From NCBI GenBank assembly GCA_016202555.1, contig JACQOL010000161.1:1-9970 (forward strand): a stretch of DNA of 9,970 nucleotides. The letters run 5' to 3'. The first letter of the stretch is position 1, and each line of letters starts with the position of its first letter. Origin of the DNA: Chloroflexota bacterium (lineage in GTDB: Bacteria; Chloroflexota; Dehalococcoidia; Dehalococcoidales; UBA2162). A program made the position numbers and the translations under genes. The notes below the pieces were generated by a model. That model worked only from the letters and a program-made list of their open reading frames with translations. It searched no databases and was not told the DNA's origin. Shown piece by piece: positions 1 through 5,525 of this stretch.

Positions 1-90
1 ATGTCAATAGCCTTTGGGTGAGCAAGTGAGGTGAGTACCAAAAAGATGTAATAAGCTGAGGGAATTAGGGAAAGAATGTTTTGGGTAACT

Positions 91-900
91 TTATGACTGG
101 ATAACAGTCCTAGTCTTTTTCTTACTTAAATCCACGATTTCGTATTCTACCTTTTCTTCCTCTAATCTTTTAATAAGTTCAGGGGTGGCGTCCTCAGTGC
201 AAACAACCGTGAAATTCAGACCACAGTGGACCGCTTCTAGAGCAGCTTCAATGACTCCATAGATATATTGCGGCTCAATCATGATTTGTCTCAATGCGAC
301 TAAGGCTTCAATGCCGATTGTACCGATGGGCTGGGTATCGTTCACTCTGGCACGTAGTTTTTTCATCTCAACCATTCGGGAACCGCCTTTAACTATAGAA
401 GGAACCTGGAGTACGCTTACTTTCCCTCTGGTGAGCTCAACAATGCCTTCAATGTTAGATACATCAACGTCCTCCCCCTGTTTGGCAGTAGATAAGACGA
501 CACCTTTGGCGCCTTTCCCTGTCTGGAGGACGGCAAAGAGAAGCCCATCCTTCATCTTTAATCCTACAGGTTGGCCCTTTTTGAGGTCGGCCTCAGCTAT
601 GGCGGCACAGACAGTGATGTTAGTAACAGAATGGCTCACCAGAGCCACATATTCATTGAGTTCCCTTAACATCTCAAGTACCCAGTTCACTCCTTTTGCG
701 CTTACTCGGTAGCTAGAATGCCCGGTGGAAATCACCATTTCTTCAGAGGTTAATTGGCGTATGTAATCTGATATGGCTTGAGGCGTGACACCGACTTTCG
801 CGGCGATGGTCCTCTGGTGTACGCTCGGACCAGCAGCGGCAATTTCCACCAGTATCTGGAACTTGGTGGCTGAGTTCTTATTCTGCAGTATCTCTATCAT
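91..900 (-). CDS. Winged-helix (MarR/ArsR-like) transcriptional regulator with uncharacterised C-terminal domain
   Basis: 269 aa, cytoplasmic, predicted DNA-binding regulator. Residues about 10-70 form a winged helix-turn-helix: a helix with the segment ATKFQILVEIAA, then a recognition unit reading TIAAKVGVTPQAISDYIRQL, then a wing near SSYRVSAKG. Residues 80-269 are an alpha/beta domain without recognised catalytic residues; glycine-rich stretches (GLKMKDGLLFAVLQTGKGAKG) suggest a ligand-binding or dimerisation unit. This architecture resembles a family annotated mainly in archaea (DUF7839-type winged-helix proteins); I recall this from family knowledge and have not searched it. The ATG at 900 is supported by GGAGGG at 907-912, 6 nt upstream. 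A promoter lies at 933-961. The gene is monocistronic in this window and separated from cbtA by about 375 bp, so regulation of the cobalt genes is possible but not shown. No membrane segments. Confidence 0.85.
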   Translation of the reverse strand: MIEILQNKNSATKFQILVEIAAAGPSVHQRTIAAKVGVTPQAISDYIRQLTSEEMVISTGHSSYRVSAKGVNWVLEMLRELNEYVALVSHSVTNITVCAAIAEADLKKGQPVGLKMKDGLLFAVLQTGKGAKGVVLSTAKQGEDVDVSNIEGIVELTRGKVSVLQVPSIVKGGSRMVEMKKLRARVNDTQPIGTIGIEALVALRQIMIEPQYIYGVIEAALEAVHCGLNFTVVCTEDATPELIKRLEEEKVEYEIVDLSKKKTRTVIQS

Positions 901-932
901 CTCATTCCCTCCGACCCGCTATTAATAAGCCT

Positions 933-961
933 ATTTTAGTAGGATGACGGCTTTTAATCAA
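933..961 (-). promoter_or_regulatory. Sigma70-type promoter of the winged-helix regulator gene
   Basis: On the minus strand the -35 box TTGATT (956-961) is followed by a 17-nt spacer and the -10 box TAAAAT (933-938). The expected start of transcription is near 926, giving a 5' UTR of about 26 nt that carries the SD GGAGGG. Nothing suggests a dedicated operator. Confidence 0.6.
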
Positions 962-1205
962 AGTGACCGCACCGAATCAGAGATACGTGAGTACCAGAAG
1001 TAATAATTCGTGTTAAGTATGATAAGCGGCGGAGTCAGTCTTGGTTAAAACTGGCGGTGCTAGTTCCCGCGAACTTGGCGCTTCTCGAGAAAGATGTTGT
1101 CAATTGCCTGACACAGCGACCAGCCGCGGCACTTAAGATTGTGGTCTTCCAGAGTTCCCATTCGGGGTGGGCTGGTTCAGAAAACAGTATCATTCCTCTG
1201 ATAAA
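962..1205. other. Gene-poor spacer between the regulator promoter and the cbtA terminator hairpin
   Basis: No gene can be supported here. Short open frames exist on both strands: plus-strand GTG at 1057, and minus-strand frames ending near 1035 and 1065. None has an SD at a sensible distance, and they overlap each other. The minus-strand frames may be fossil coding sequence left downstream of cbtA, but I recognise no family. Confidence 0.4.
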
Positions 1206-1243
1206 GGTTGGGCACCTCTTTGTCGTACCCGAGGTGACCAACC
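1206..1243 (-). terminator. Terminator-like hairpin downstream of cbtA
   Basis: An inverted repeat has outer arms GGTTGG (1206-1211) and CCAACC (1238-1243), a single mismatched pair (1212/1237), inner arms CACCTC (1213-1218) and GAGGTG (1231-1236), and a 12-nt loop. On the minus strand it begins about 33 nt after the cbtA stop and is followed by TTTAT, a weak U tract. It is a good candidate for the end of the cbtBA transcript. The short U tract keeps confidence moderate. Confidence 0.5.
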
Positions 1244-1275
1244 CCGGATGAGTATTCTGATGGGCGAGCATTCGC

Positions 1276-1980
1276 CTAAGCGGGCTTGCTCCTAAGCGCG
1301 AAAGCCATGATGATACCCACGGTAGCCCAGAACAAAGCATGGCCTGAAATAGACAGGGCAAGAAAGCCCGCCGATATGCCAGCCAGTTCAGGACCTGGTC
1401 CGGGGACGTTAGGCATCAATTTGAAAATAATAGCCATAGTCAATAGATAAAGAGTCGCCGTGATACTTAACTGCCAGCCCCGGCCCATTGTTCGGAAAAC
1501 TCGATTCAAAGAGCGGAATGCCATCCATGCTGCTGCCGCAGCCAGTACCGAAAGGGCCACAAAGCTCACCTGCAACCACTGCCGAGAATATATGGTTGCC
1601 GGGTCACCTACGCCCGGTAATGCAGCAGAGTACTTTAGCTGGAGGAGCAGCCCAAAAAACCACCACATCGCCCCAGCTAAAAGTAGCGCTTTAGTGCCTG
1701 ACCGCTTGCCGGGCAGACGTCGTTCCAAGAGTGTAAATACGAAAGCGAAGATGACGCCGATAATCAGTCCATAGAGGCCGCTGCCGACTATCAGCGTTAC
1801 TTTTTGGGCGCCTCGTGAGACTAGTTCGGGTGTCCCCGGGCTGGCCTCACTCTCAAGGGCGATGGCCTGGTCAATCAATCGTTCCGTAACCAGAAAGTGG
1901 AATAGCCCCATCACTAAACCAGCGACCAGCCCGGCAATTATTGACACTTTTATTACATTGGAAAGCCTGTTAGCAAACAT
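1276..1980 (-). CDS. cbtA: CbtA-family cobalt transporter, membrane subunit
   Basis: 234 aa integral membrane protein expected to carry Co2+ across the cytoplasmic membrane together with CbtB. Hydrophobic segments are visible at about 10-31, 61-84, 97-115, 138-156, 170-187 and 207-228, matching the five to six helices of the family. H28 lies in the first helix, where CbtA proteins keep a conserved histidine. The loop at 121-133 (LPGVGDPATIYSR) corresponds to the NPPGVGDP-type loop typical of CbtA. The start ATG (1978-1980) shares its A with the TAA stop of cbtB (minus-strand junction TAATG), so translation is probably coupled; no separate SD is present. The stop is TAG. A terminator-like hairpin follows at 1206-1243. 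CbtA/CbtB pairs were originally linked to cobalt uptake through cobalamin-regulated genes; the substrate here is inferred from the family. Confidence 0.88.
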   Translation of the reverse strand: MFANRLSNVIKVSIIAGLVAGLVMGLFHFLVTERLIDQAIALESEASPGTPELVSRGAQKVTLIVGSGLYGLIIGVIFAFVFTLLERRLPGKRSGTKALLLAGAMWWFFGLLLQLKYSAALPGVGDPATIYSRQWLQVSFVALSVLAAAAAWMAFRSLNRVFRTMGRGWQLSITATLYLLTMAIIFKLMPNVPGPGPELAGISAGFLALSISGHALFWATVGIIMAFALRSKPA

Positions 1981-2195
1981 TAATGACAGGCAAATCCTGC
2001 AGCGTGACGAATATCGTGGAATAATTCGTGAAGAAACATCTGCTGATAAGCTACTTTACCCATCAGGAGGCTCAGCGTCTGCCCCTGGTCAATGCCAATG
2101 AGGAACAGCCCCATCAGAGCCAGTCCGAAGATGCCCCAGTATTTTACCGGTAATAGAACCCCGACATTTTCAATTGCCTTAACTGCTGTGTTCAT
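1980..2195 (-). CDS. cbtB: CbtB-family cobalt transporter, small histidine-rich subunit
   Basis: 71 aa, close to the usual 60-70 aa for CbtB. It has one predicted membrane helix (about 18-37) and the diagnostic C-terminal metal-binding tail with H56, H60, H64, C70 and H71 in the pattern HELFHDIRHAAGFACH. The tail is thought to bind the cobalt ion and hand it to the CbtA channel. The ATG at 2193-2195 has the SD AAGGAG at 2203-2208, 7 nt upstream. The gene is first in a two-gene operon, and its TAA overlaps the cbtA ATG by one base. Transcription probably starts near 2389 from a consensus promoter, leaving a leader of about 195 nt with possible regulatory structure. Pairing with cbtA makes the assignment strong. 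Confidence 0.9.
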   Translation of the reverse strand: MNTAVKAIENVGVLLPVKYWGIFGLALMGLFLIGIDQGQTLSLLMGKVAYQQMFLHELFHDIRHAAGFACH

Positions 2196-2389
2196 TACTC
2201 ATCTCCTTCTATAAATTATTATTGTTTATATTCCTACTTTAGTAATCTGGTCCGGGCAACCGGTTAAGCACTACATAGAGCACCTCCTTATAGCCAGCGG
2301 TTCAACAAAAGATTTACCAAGACCGAGGTGGTCAGCCAGCCCGAATCTAATTTCCTGATATCAACTCCGCTTGAGAAAAAACAAATATG
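2196..2389 (-). promoter_or_regulatory. Long structured 5' leader of cbtBA, candidate cis-regulatory RNA
   Basis: About 195 nt separate the inferred transcription start from the cbtB ATG. On the minus strand a small hairpin has arms GACC/GGTC (2330-2333 and 2321-2324) and loop ACCTC. The loop is complementary to a strong SD-like AAGGAGGT at 2282-2289, so loop and SD could form a pseudoknot. A longer-range helix can pair AGCGG (2367-2371) with CCGCT (2296-2300). AGCCAGC occurs twice as a direct repeat (plus strand 2292-2298 and 2334-2340). The upstream SD is followed by ATG TAG (2276-2271), a start codon directly next to a stop. I could not find the B12-box or core of a cobalamin riboswitch, nor clear signatures of the NiCo riboswitch. 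Function is inferred from position only. Confidence 0.4.
2271..2290 (-). promoter_or_regulatory. Start-stop element (SD + ATG-TAG) inside the cbtBA leader
   Basis: The minus strand reads TAAGGAGGTGCTCTATGTAG: a near-perfect SD, a 6-nt spacer, an ATG (2274-2276) and an immediate TAG (2271-2273). Such minimal ORFs can hold a ribosome on the leader. The same SD could be masked by the upstream hairpin loop. Whether ribosomes initiate here is unknown. Confidence 0.35.
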
Positions 2390-2395
2390 CTTGAT

Positions 2396-2424
2396 ATTAT
2401 AAAGATGAAACGGGACTTTGTCAA
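2396..2424 (-). promoter_or_regulatory. Perfect consensus sigma70 promoter for cbtBA
   Basis: On the minus strand TTGACA (2419-2424) is followed by exactly 17 nt and TATAAT (2396-2401), a 12/12 match to the bacterial consensus. The start of transcription should be near 2389. This is the strongest promoter in the window, so control is more likely exerted downstream in the leader or by a repressor than by weak polymerase binding. Confidence 0.75.
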
Positions 2425-2475
2425 TACCTACTGGTAAAAAACGAATAAAAGGTCAGGTAGTCTGCTGGGACAAGT

Positions 2476-2676
2476 CTACCAAGTAGTAGTCGCCCCTTCT
2501 TCTTGCATCATTTTAAGTAGGCCTGTCACGGCATGCCACATATCCATTATTTCTTTCAGGGAAGGGGTGTTCATCGGCGCACCAGTGGCATAAAGTTCAT
2601 TCAGTTGCGGGAAGAGGATTGTGCTCTGTGCCTGTTCTAACCAGGACTTCTATTCGTGCCAGATTAGATATTCCAC
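2476..2676 (-). pseudogene. Degraded small ORF of unknown function, interrupted by in-frame TAG
   Basis: A frame of 57 sense codons runs from 2649 to the TAG at 2476-2478. It reads like real protein: SWLEQAQ, FPQLNELYATGAP, LKEIMDMWHAVTGLLKMM, ending in GATTTW. Directly before it lies an in-frame TAG (2650-2652), and before that eight further codons starting with GTG at 2674-2676 (VEYLIWHE). No SD precedes the GTG, and the only internal ATG (MNTPSLKEI) also lacks one. A second frame overlapping the 5' part (VGGISNLARIE) also looks protein-like, so a frameshift is an alternative to a nonsense change. It lies 10 nt downstream of the DRTGG gene stop, so it was probably co-transcribed with it. 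I recognise no family; the composition suggests a small amphipathic helical protein. Confidence 0.35.
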
Positions 2677-2686
2677 CAACCAACTG

Positions 2687-3673
2687 TTAATCCAGCCATT
2701 GAGGTACTGTCCCGAAATCAAAGTACCGCTCCATAATTTCAATGAGCTTGGGTAGTTTCTCCTGATTAAATTTGGTTCTACCCAGTATCTCTTCAATATC
2801 GATAGCGACGGTGGCAGGCTCATCTCCGGCTAAGATAATGGGGACATTTTTTGCCTTCGCCTGCTGTCTGACGACCGGTCTGAGGGCTTCCTTCCCGGTG
2901 AGAACAAGGCACCTGGTTAAGGTCTCCAGCGCCGCTAGTTGCATATCCGGCCGCTCGCTTCTGATTACTGCTGCTTTGTTGACTTTGTGACTGAAATATA
3001 TTGGGCCAGAGTCAATACACATTGCCCCCAGCATAAAGTTTTCCACCAGCTCCGCCGATTTTTCAGCGCTATTTAATATCTCTCCGTGGAGAGCATCAGC
3101 CAGCTCACCTACGCTTAGGGTAACCAGAGACCTGTCTTCGGGTAGCACCCCCAGAATATTCACTCCGGCTCGACTCAGTGAAGTGACTATTTCGCTAGTC
3201 ACTTGTTCCCATTGGCTTCTGGGCACTTTGTTTAATACGACGCCCAGCAAACTTTCGCCAAAATCAGCATAGTTTTTTGTTTTTTCGGCTAGCTCTCTGG
3301 AATAGCCTTCGATGATAATTACTTTGGCACCCAGTGCTGTTACTATCTGACGAGCAATCCGGTTCGTTGCTGAGCTACCTTCGATAATGACCGCATCTTT
3401 ACCCGATGAGACCTTGGCGTAGGTTTCTTTAATTTTGCTTTCCAGCTCGCTCTCGTTACGGAAGGCTGGGCACAGCAGGTCTAGTGGCTCCTCTAAGGCA
3501 AAGAGGTGTTTCATTAATTCTGCGTCATTGTCAGCGCCTTCGGCTTTGCTAGCGATGACCGGTTTGAGGTAACCTATTTTTTTGCCATCATTGAGCAGAT
3601 GTTTGCCCAGACCAGCACCAACCGCCGTTTTCCCACTGCCCCTCTCCGAAGAGGTTAGATACAAGGCAACCAA
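2687..3673 (-). CDS. BioD-like P-loop NTPase fused to DRTGG domain (phosphotransacetylase N-terminal-region homologue)
   Basis: 328 aa, soluble. Residues 1-200 form a dethiobiotin-synthetase-like P-loop domain with Walker A region SSERGSGKT (8-16), switch-like segments LKPVIAS (36-42) and VIIEGSS (95-101), and strand VVLNKVP (145-151). Residues about 212-318 form a DRTGG domain containing RSERPDMQLAALET (238-251) and CLVLTG (255-260), closing with VPIILAGDEPATVAIDI. This is the architecture found at the N-terminus of long bacterial Pta enzymes. The catalytic PTA_PTB domain is absent, so it should not itself make acetyl phosphate; a sensory or regulatory role is inferred. The start is a TTG (3671-3673), chosen because no in-frame ATG precedes the P-loop, the first strand begins at once, and GAGGT lies 5 nt upstream. 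A promoter sits at 3712-3740, divergent from the neighbouring operon. Confidence 0.85.
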   Translation of the reverse strand: MVALYLTSSERGSGKTAVGAGLGKHLLNDGKKIGYLKPVIASKAEGADNDAELMKHLFALEEPLDLLCPAFRNESELESKIKETYAKVSSGKDAVIIEGSSATNRIARQIVTALGAKVIIIEGYSRELAEKTKNYADFGESLLGVVLNKVPRSQWEQVTSEIVTSLSRAGVNILGVLPEDRSLVTLSVGELADALHGEILNSAEKSAELVENFMLGAMCIDSGPIYFSHKVNKAAVIRSERPDMQLAALETLTRCLVLTGKEALRPVVRQQAKAKNVPIILAGDEPATVAIDIEEILGRTKFNQEKLPKLIEIMERYFDFGTVPQWLD

Positions 3674-3711
3674 GCTATACCTCTGCTTGAGAAGATTTGA
3701 ACCTGTAGGCT

Positions 3712-3740
3712 ATTATAACTCATCTTGATTTATTGGTAAA
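3712..3740 (-). promoter_or_regulatory. Promoter of the BioD-like/DRTGG gene
   Basis: The minus strand carries TTTACC (3735-3740), a 17-nt spacer and TATAAT (3712-3717). The predicted 5' UTR is about 32 nt. The -35 box is imperfect (4/6) but the -10 box is perfect. It lies about 40 bp from the divergent promoter at 3780-3808, so a shared regulator is possible. Confidence 0.6.
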
Positions 3741-3779
3741 GGGGGGATTGGTTCCTAAACTATTCTAATAACAAAAGGT

Positions 3780-3808
3780 TTGACGCTGGCTAGTCTAGCT
3801 ACTATACT
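3780..3808 (+). promoter_or_regulatory. Promoter of the TIGR04076-CMD operon with palindromic spacer
   Basis: TTGACG (3780-3785), a 17-nt spacer and TATACT (3803-3808) form a strong sigma70-type promoter, with a start expected near 3815 and a short UTR carrying AAGGAGGT. The spacer contains the odd-length palindrome GCTAGTCTAGC (3789-3799), placed where a repressor would block polymerase. The operator role is inference. Confidence 0.65.
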
Positions 3809-3841
3809 GATTGTGCCAGTAAATAAAAAGGAGGTAGTAGC

Positions 3842-4108
3842 ATGGCAAAAAGGTATGATGTTATGGTCAGGGTGGTATCTCAAAATGGTAACTGTGGTGC
3901 TGGGCACAAGGTTGGCGATGAGTGGCTTATCAAAGGTAAGACGCCGGAAGGGATGTGCCTCTCTGCCTTTAATGCTCTGTACCCATCGGCGCGGGTGCTG
4001 ATGCTTGGCGGGACTTTTCCCTGGGAAGCTGCCTCTGATGTCACCACAGTGGCTTGCCCCGATGCCGCTAACCCGGTAGTTTTTGAAGTGAAGCGATTGC
4101 GGCAGTAG
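3842..4108 (+). CDS. TIGR04076 family protein
   Basis: 88 aa, soluble, in the normal size range of the family. It matches the TIGR04076 pattern throughout: a first strand YDVMVRVVSQ, then C18-x3-H22 in the segment NCGAGHKVGDEW, then G-x-P-x-G-x-C39, a PW pair (60-61), and the closing ACPDAANPVVFEVKR with C72. The conserved C18, H22, C39 and C72 could bind a metal or act in redox chemistry, but the family has no established function. The ATG at 3842 has a perfect SD, AAGGAGGT at 3828-3835, 6 nt upstream. It is first in an operon with the carboxymuconolactone-decarboxylase-fold gene, 56 bp downstream. Family proteins occur in anaerobic bacteria and archaea, often near small redox proteins. The stop is TAG. 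Confidence 0.88.
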   Translation: MAKRYDVMVRVVSQNGNCGAGHKVGDEWLIKGKTPEGMCLSAFNALYPSARVLMLGGTFPWEAASDVTTVACPDAANPVVFEVKRLRQ

Positions 4109-4164
4109 ACTGGTGACGGAGAAGACTGGTCTCTTGCTAAGTTTGGACTTGAGGGAGGTAAGAA

Positions 4165-4464
4165 ATGGCGGAACATCCTTTGATGACTGTTGAAGACCTT
4201 GACCCGGAGCTTTTTAAACTAATGGAAGCTAGCCGGCAGCTTGTCCTTAGCGATGGCGCTTTACCCCGAAAGTTTAAGTTACTCGTCGCCTTGGCTTTAG
4301 ATGCATCACATGGCGCGACTGGAGGTGTTACTTCATTAGCTAAGGCAGCAATCCAAACTGGCGCCACTAAAGAAGAAATCGCCGAAACATTGAGGGTCGC
4401 CCAGTGGATTAGTGGAGTTAGTAGCACTTATACCGCCGCTCGTGCTCTGCAAGGGTTATTTTAG
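4165..4464 (+). CDS. Carboxymuconolactone decarboxylase (CMD/AhpD-fold) family protein lacking cysteines
   Basis: 99 aa, all-helical. The CMD signature is clear: PRKFKLLVALALDASHGATGGV (34-55, core helices) followed by KAAIQTGATKEEIAETLRVA (60-79). In AhpD-like members the second helix carries CxxC-x3-H for peroxide or disulfide chemistry. Here the corresponding stretch is ATGGVTSL, and the protein contains no cysteine at all, so AhpD-type redox activity is excluded. Decarboxylase activity is not implied by the family name. SD GGGAGGT (4153-4159) precedes the ATG by 5 nt. It probably shares a transcript with the TIGR04076 gene. Its 3' end overlaps the convergent SLOG-like gene by 9 nt (4456-4464), with no room for a conventional terminator between them. 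The stop is TAG. Confidence 0.85.
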   Translation: MAEHPLMTVEDLDPELFKLMEASRQLVLSDGALPRKFKLLVALALDASHGATGGVTSLAKAAIQTGATKEEIAETLRVAQWISGVSSTYTAARALQGLF

Positions 4465-5475
4465 GATTGAGTTGGAGGGGTGTCCGAGTAAGCCGTGGAT
4501 GACGACAATGCCGACAGCTGCTGCCGTAATAAGAAAGATAGCCGTTCCAATAGTATAATAGCGACGCTGATAACGACTGGCCAGTAAGTCGGCCCGCGCA
4601 TAAAAAGGCAGAAACCAGGCGCACATTGCCCCAAGCGATGGTAGAGTGGCACCTACATGCTCCGCTATGGCCTGAAAAACTTCCTCGCGTGTGGAAACCT
4701 CTTGTTGCAGGAGATACTTGCTAATGCTGGCACGATTAAAGGTATCCGTCTGTCGGAAGGCTGAAGAGAGCAGCCCTTCTACGCTGATTTCTTTTACGGA
4801 GATTTCCCCCTTTGTCAAAATCCAGAAAATCGACTTACTGCGTTCATGAGTATATTCGACTACTTCGGCGGTGCTACCCTTTCCTCGGGAAGTCTCCTCA
4901 TCCCAGAGCGCTATAAGGACATCACTTTGGTTAACAACATACCTTCCCGCTTCCTCATAACCTTCCTCTCGGGTTCGAACCGCCTTGATCAGTTTCACTT
5001 TCCGGGCTGAAGACGACAGCTCATCAAACTCCTTTACCGCTTGTGTGGATGGGAAGTCGCTTATGTAGGTCTCTCGGGAAAGAGGCAGAACAACTTCTAG
5101 TGATGCTCCTGGTCTTTTCAGTACCTCGCGAGTGATTAATCGGTCGGCTCCTTACGGAAGGAGCGAAATTACTACAAGTGCCGGCTGCGTATAATGGGAT
5201 GAACACATCGCCTCGATGCGGTTTAGAACTCTGTCAACTTCCAACAGAAGAGCTGGCTCATTGATAAGGTCTCGATGGCCGGTTCCCCCTATTCGTATTT
5301 CAAAAGGGAGTTTGCCACCGTGTTCAAGAAGCAGTCCCCGAATAGCCGGGCTCGATTGCAATTTCGACGTACCTCTCATAGTGAGACGATTTTCGAGAAA
5401 GCGATTTCCACTGTCAAGTTTCACTAGCACGGTCATACAAACTGACGAATTGTGTAAAATAGGCGAGTGCTCCAA
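4456..5475 (-). pseudogene. SLOG/Rossmann-like nucleotide-sensor protein with C-terminal membrane segments, interrupted by in-frame TAA
   Basis: One continuous minus-strand frame runs to the TAA at 4456-4458, broken only by a TAA at 5152-5154. Before the stop come LPFEIRIGGTGHRDL (strand plus TGHR loop) and LVVISLLP. After it the frame continues GADRLITREVLKRPG, VVLPL, then AGRYVVNQSDVLIALWD and GKGSTAEVVEY. In relatives I remember, this reads SLAEGADRL, so the TAA stands where Glu (GAA) is expected: one G-to-T change. The fold resembles SLOG-type nucleotide-binding proteins of bacterial signalling and conflict systems. The last 70 residues hold YARADLLASRYQRRYY followed by a membrane helix (FLITAAAVGIVVI); relatives may continue further, so the C-terminus may be short. 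The 5' end is unsure: TTG 5475, or ATG 5379 just before the conserved domain (307 codons plus the lesion). GTG 4998 is only an internal restart. Confidence 0.65.
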
Positions 5476-5490
5476 AAGGCACCTTTTTGG
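5472..5490 (-). repeat. Short inverted repeat adjoining the tRNA-like 3' end
   Basis: CCAAAAGG (5472-5479) and CCTTTTTGG (5482-5490) form an inverted repeat with one extra T. On the minus strand it follows directly after, and includes, the CCA of the tRNA-like end. It gives a compact hairpin with a T4 arm, which could act as a weak terminator or processing site. Confidence 0.3.
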
Positions 5491-5520
5491 TAGAGACGGG
5501 GGGAGAGTCGAACTCCACCT
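5488..5520 (-). ncRNA. tRNA/tmRNA-like 3' terminus (T-arm plus CCA), probably a fragment
   Basis: The minus strand reads a T-arm-like hairpin: GGAG, the loop TTCGACT with the invariant TTCGA, then CTCC, followed by CCCCGTCTCTACCA ending at 5488. Just upstream is GAGCATGTA (5525-5533), which resembles the AAGCATGTAG element that precedes the T-arm in tmRNA. Two problems: the distance from T-loop to CCA is 2 nt longer than the canonical 5+7+1, and no complementary acceptor 5' strand with the expected GGATTCGAC element is found within about 400 nt. It could be a tmRNA or tRNA remnant, an attachment-site copy left by an integrative element, or chance. Confidence 0.3.
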
Positions 5521-5525
5521 GAATA

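Noticed and set aside
1..90. Possible gene end or terminator after the regulator stop
   Set aside because: Only a 6-codon frame on the plus strand and no stable hairpin with a T tract.
281..712. Plus-strand 143-codon frame
   Set aside because: It lies wholly opposite the well-supported winged-helix regulator gene and shows no family signature.
1057..1251. Plus-strand GTG frame of 64 codons with fairly protein-like sequence
   Set aside because: No SD, it ends inside the cbtA terminator hairpin, and opposite-strand frames in the same place are equally open.
1035..1361. Minus-strand 108-codon frame overlapping the end of cbtA
   Set aside because: Its first third is an out-of-frame reading of cbtA and it crosses the terminator-like hairpin; no family features.
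2196..2389. Classical cobalamin riboswitch upstream of cbtB
   Set aside because: I looked for the B12-box and the conserved core on the minus strand and did not find them, so I report only an unassigned structured leader.
2650..2652. TAG read as pyrrolysine or another recoded amino acid
   Set aside because: TAG is the ordinary stop of cbtA, the TIGR04076 gene and the CMD gene in this window, and no Pyl machinery is seen, so a nonsense or frameshift lesion is simpler.
5472..5490. Permuted two-piece tmRNA with the 5' half downstream of CCA
   Set aside because: No GGATTCGA-like element occurs downstream of 5488 on the minus strand before the SLOG-like coding sequence.
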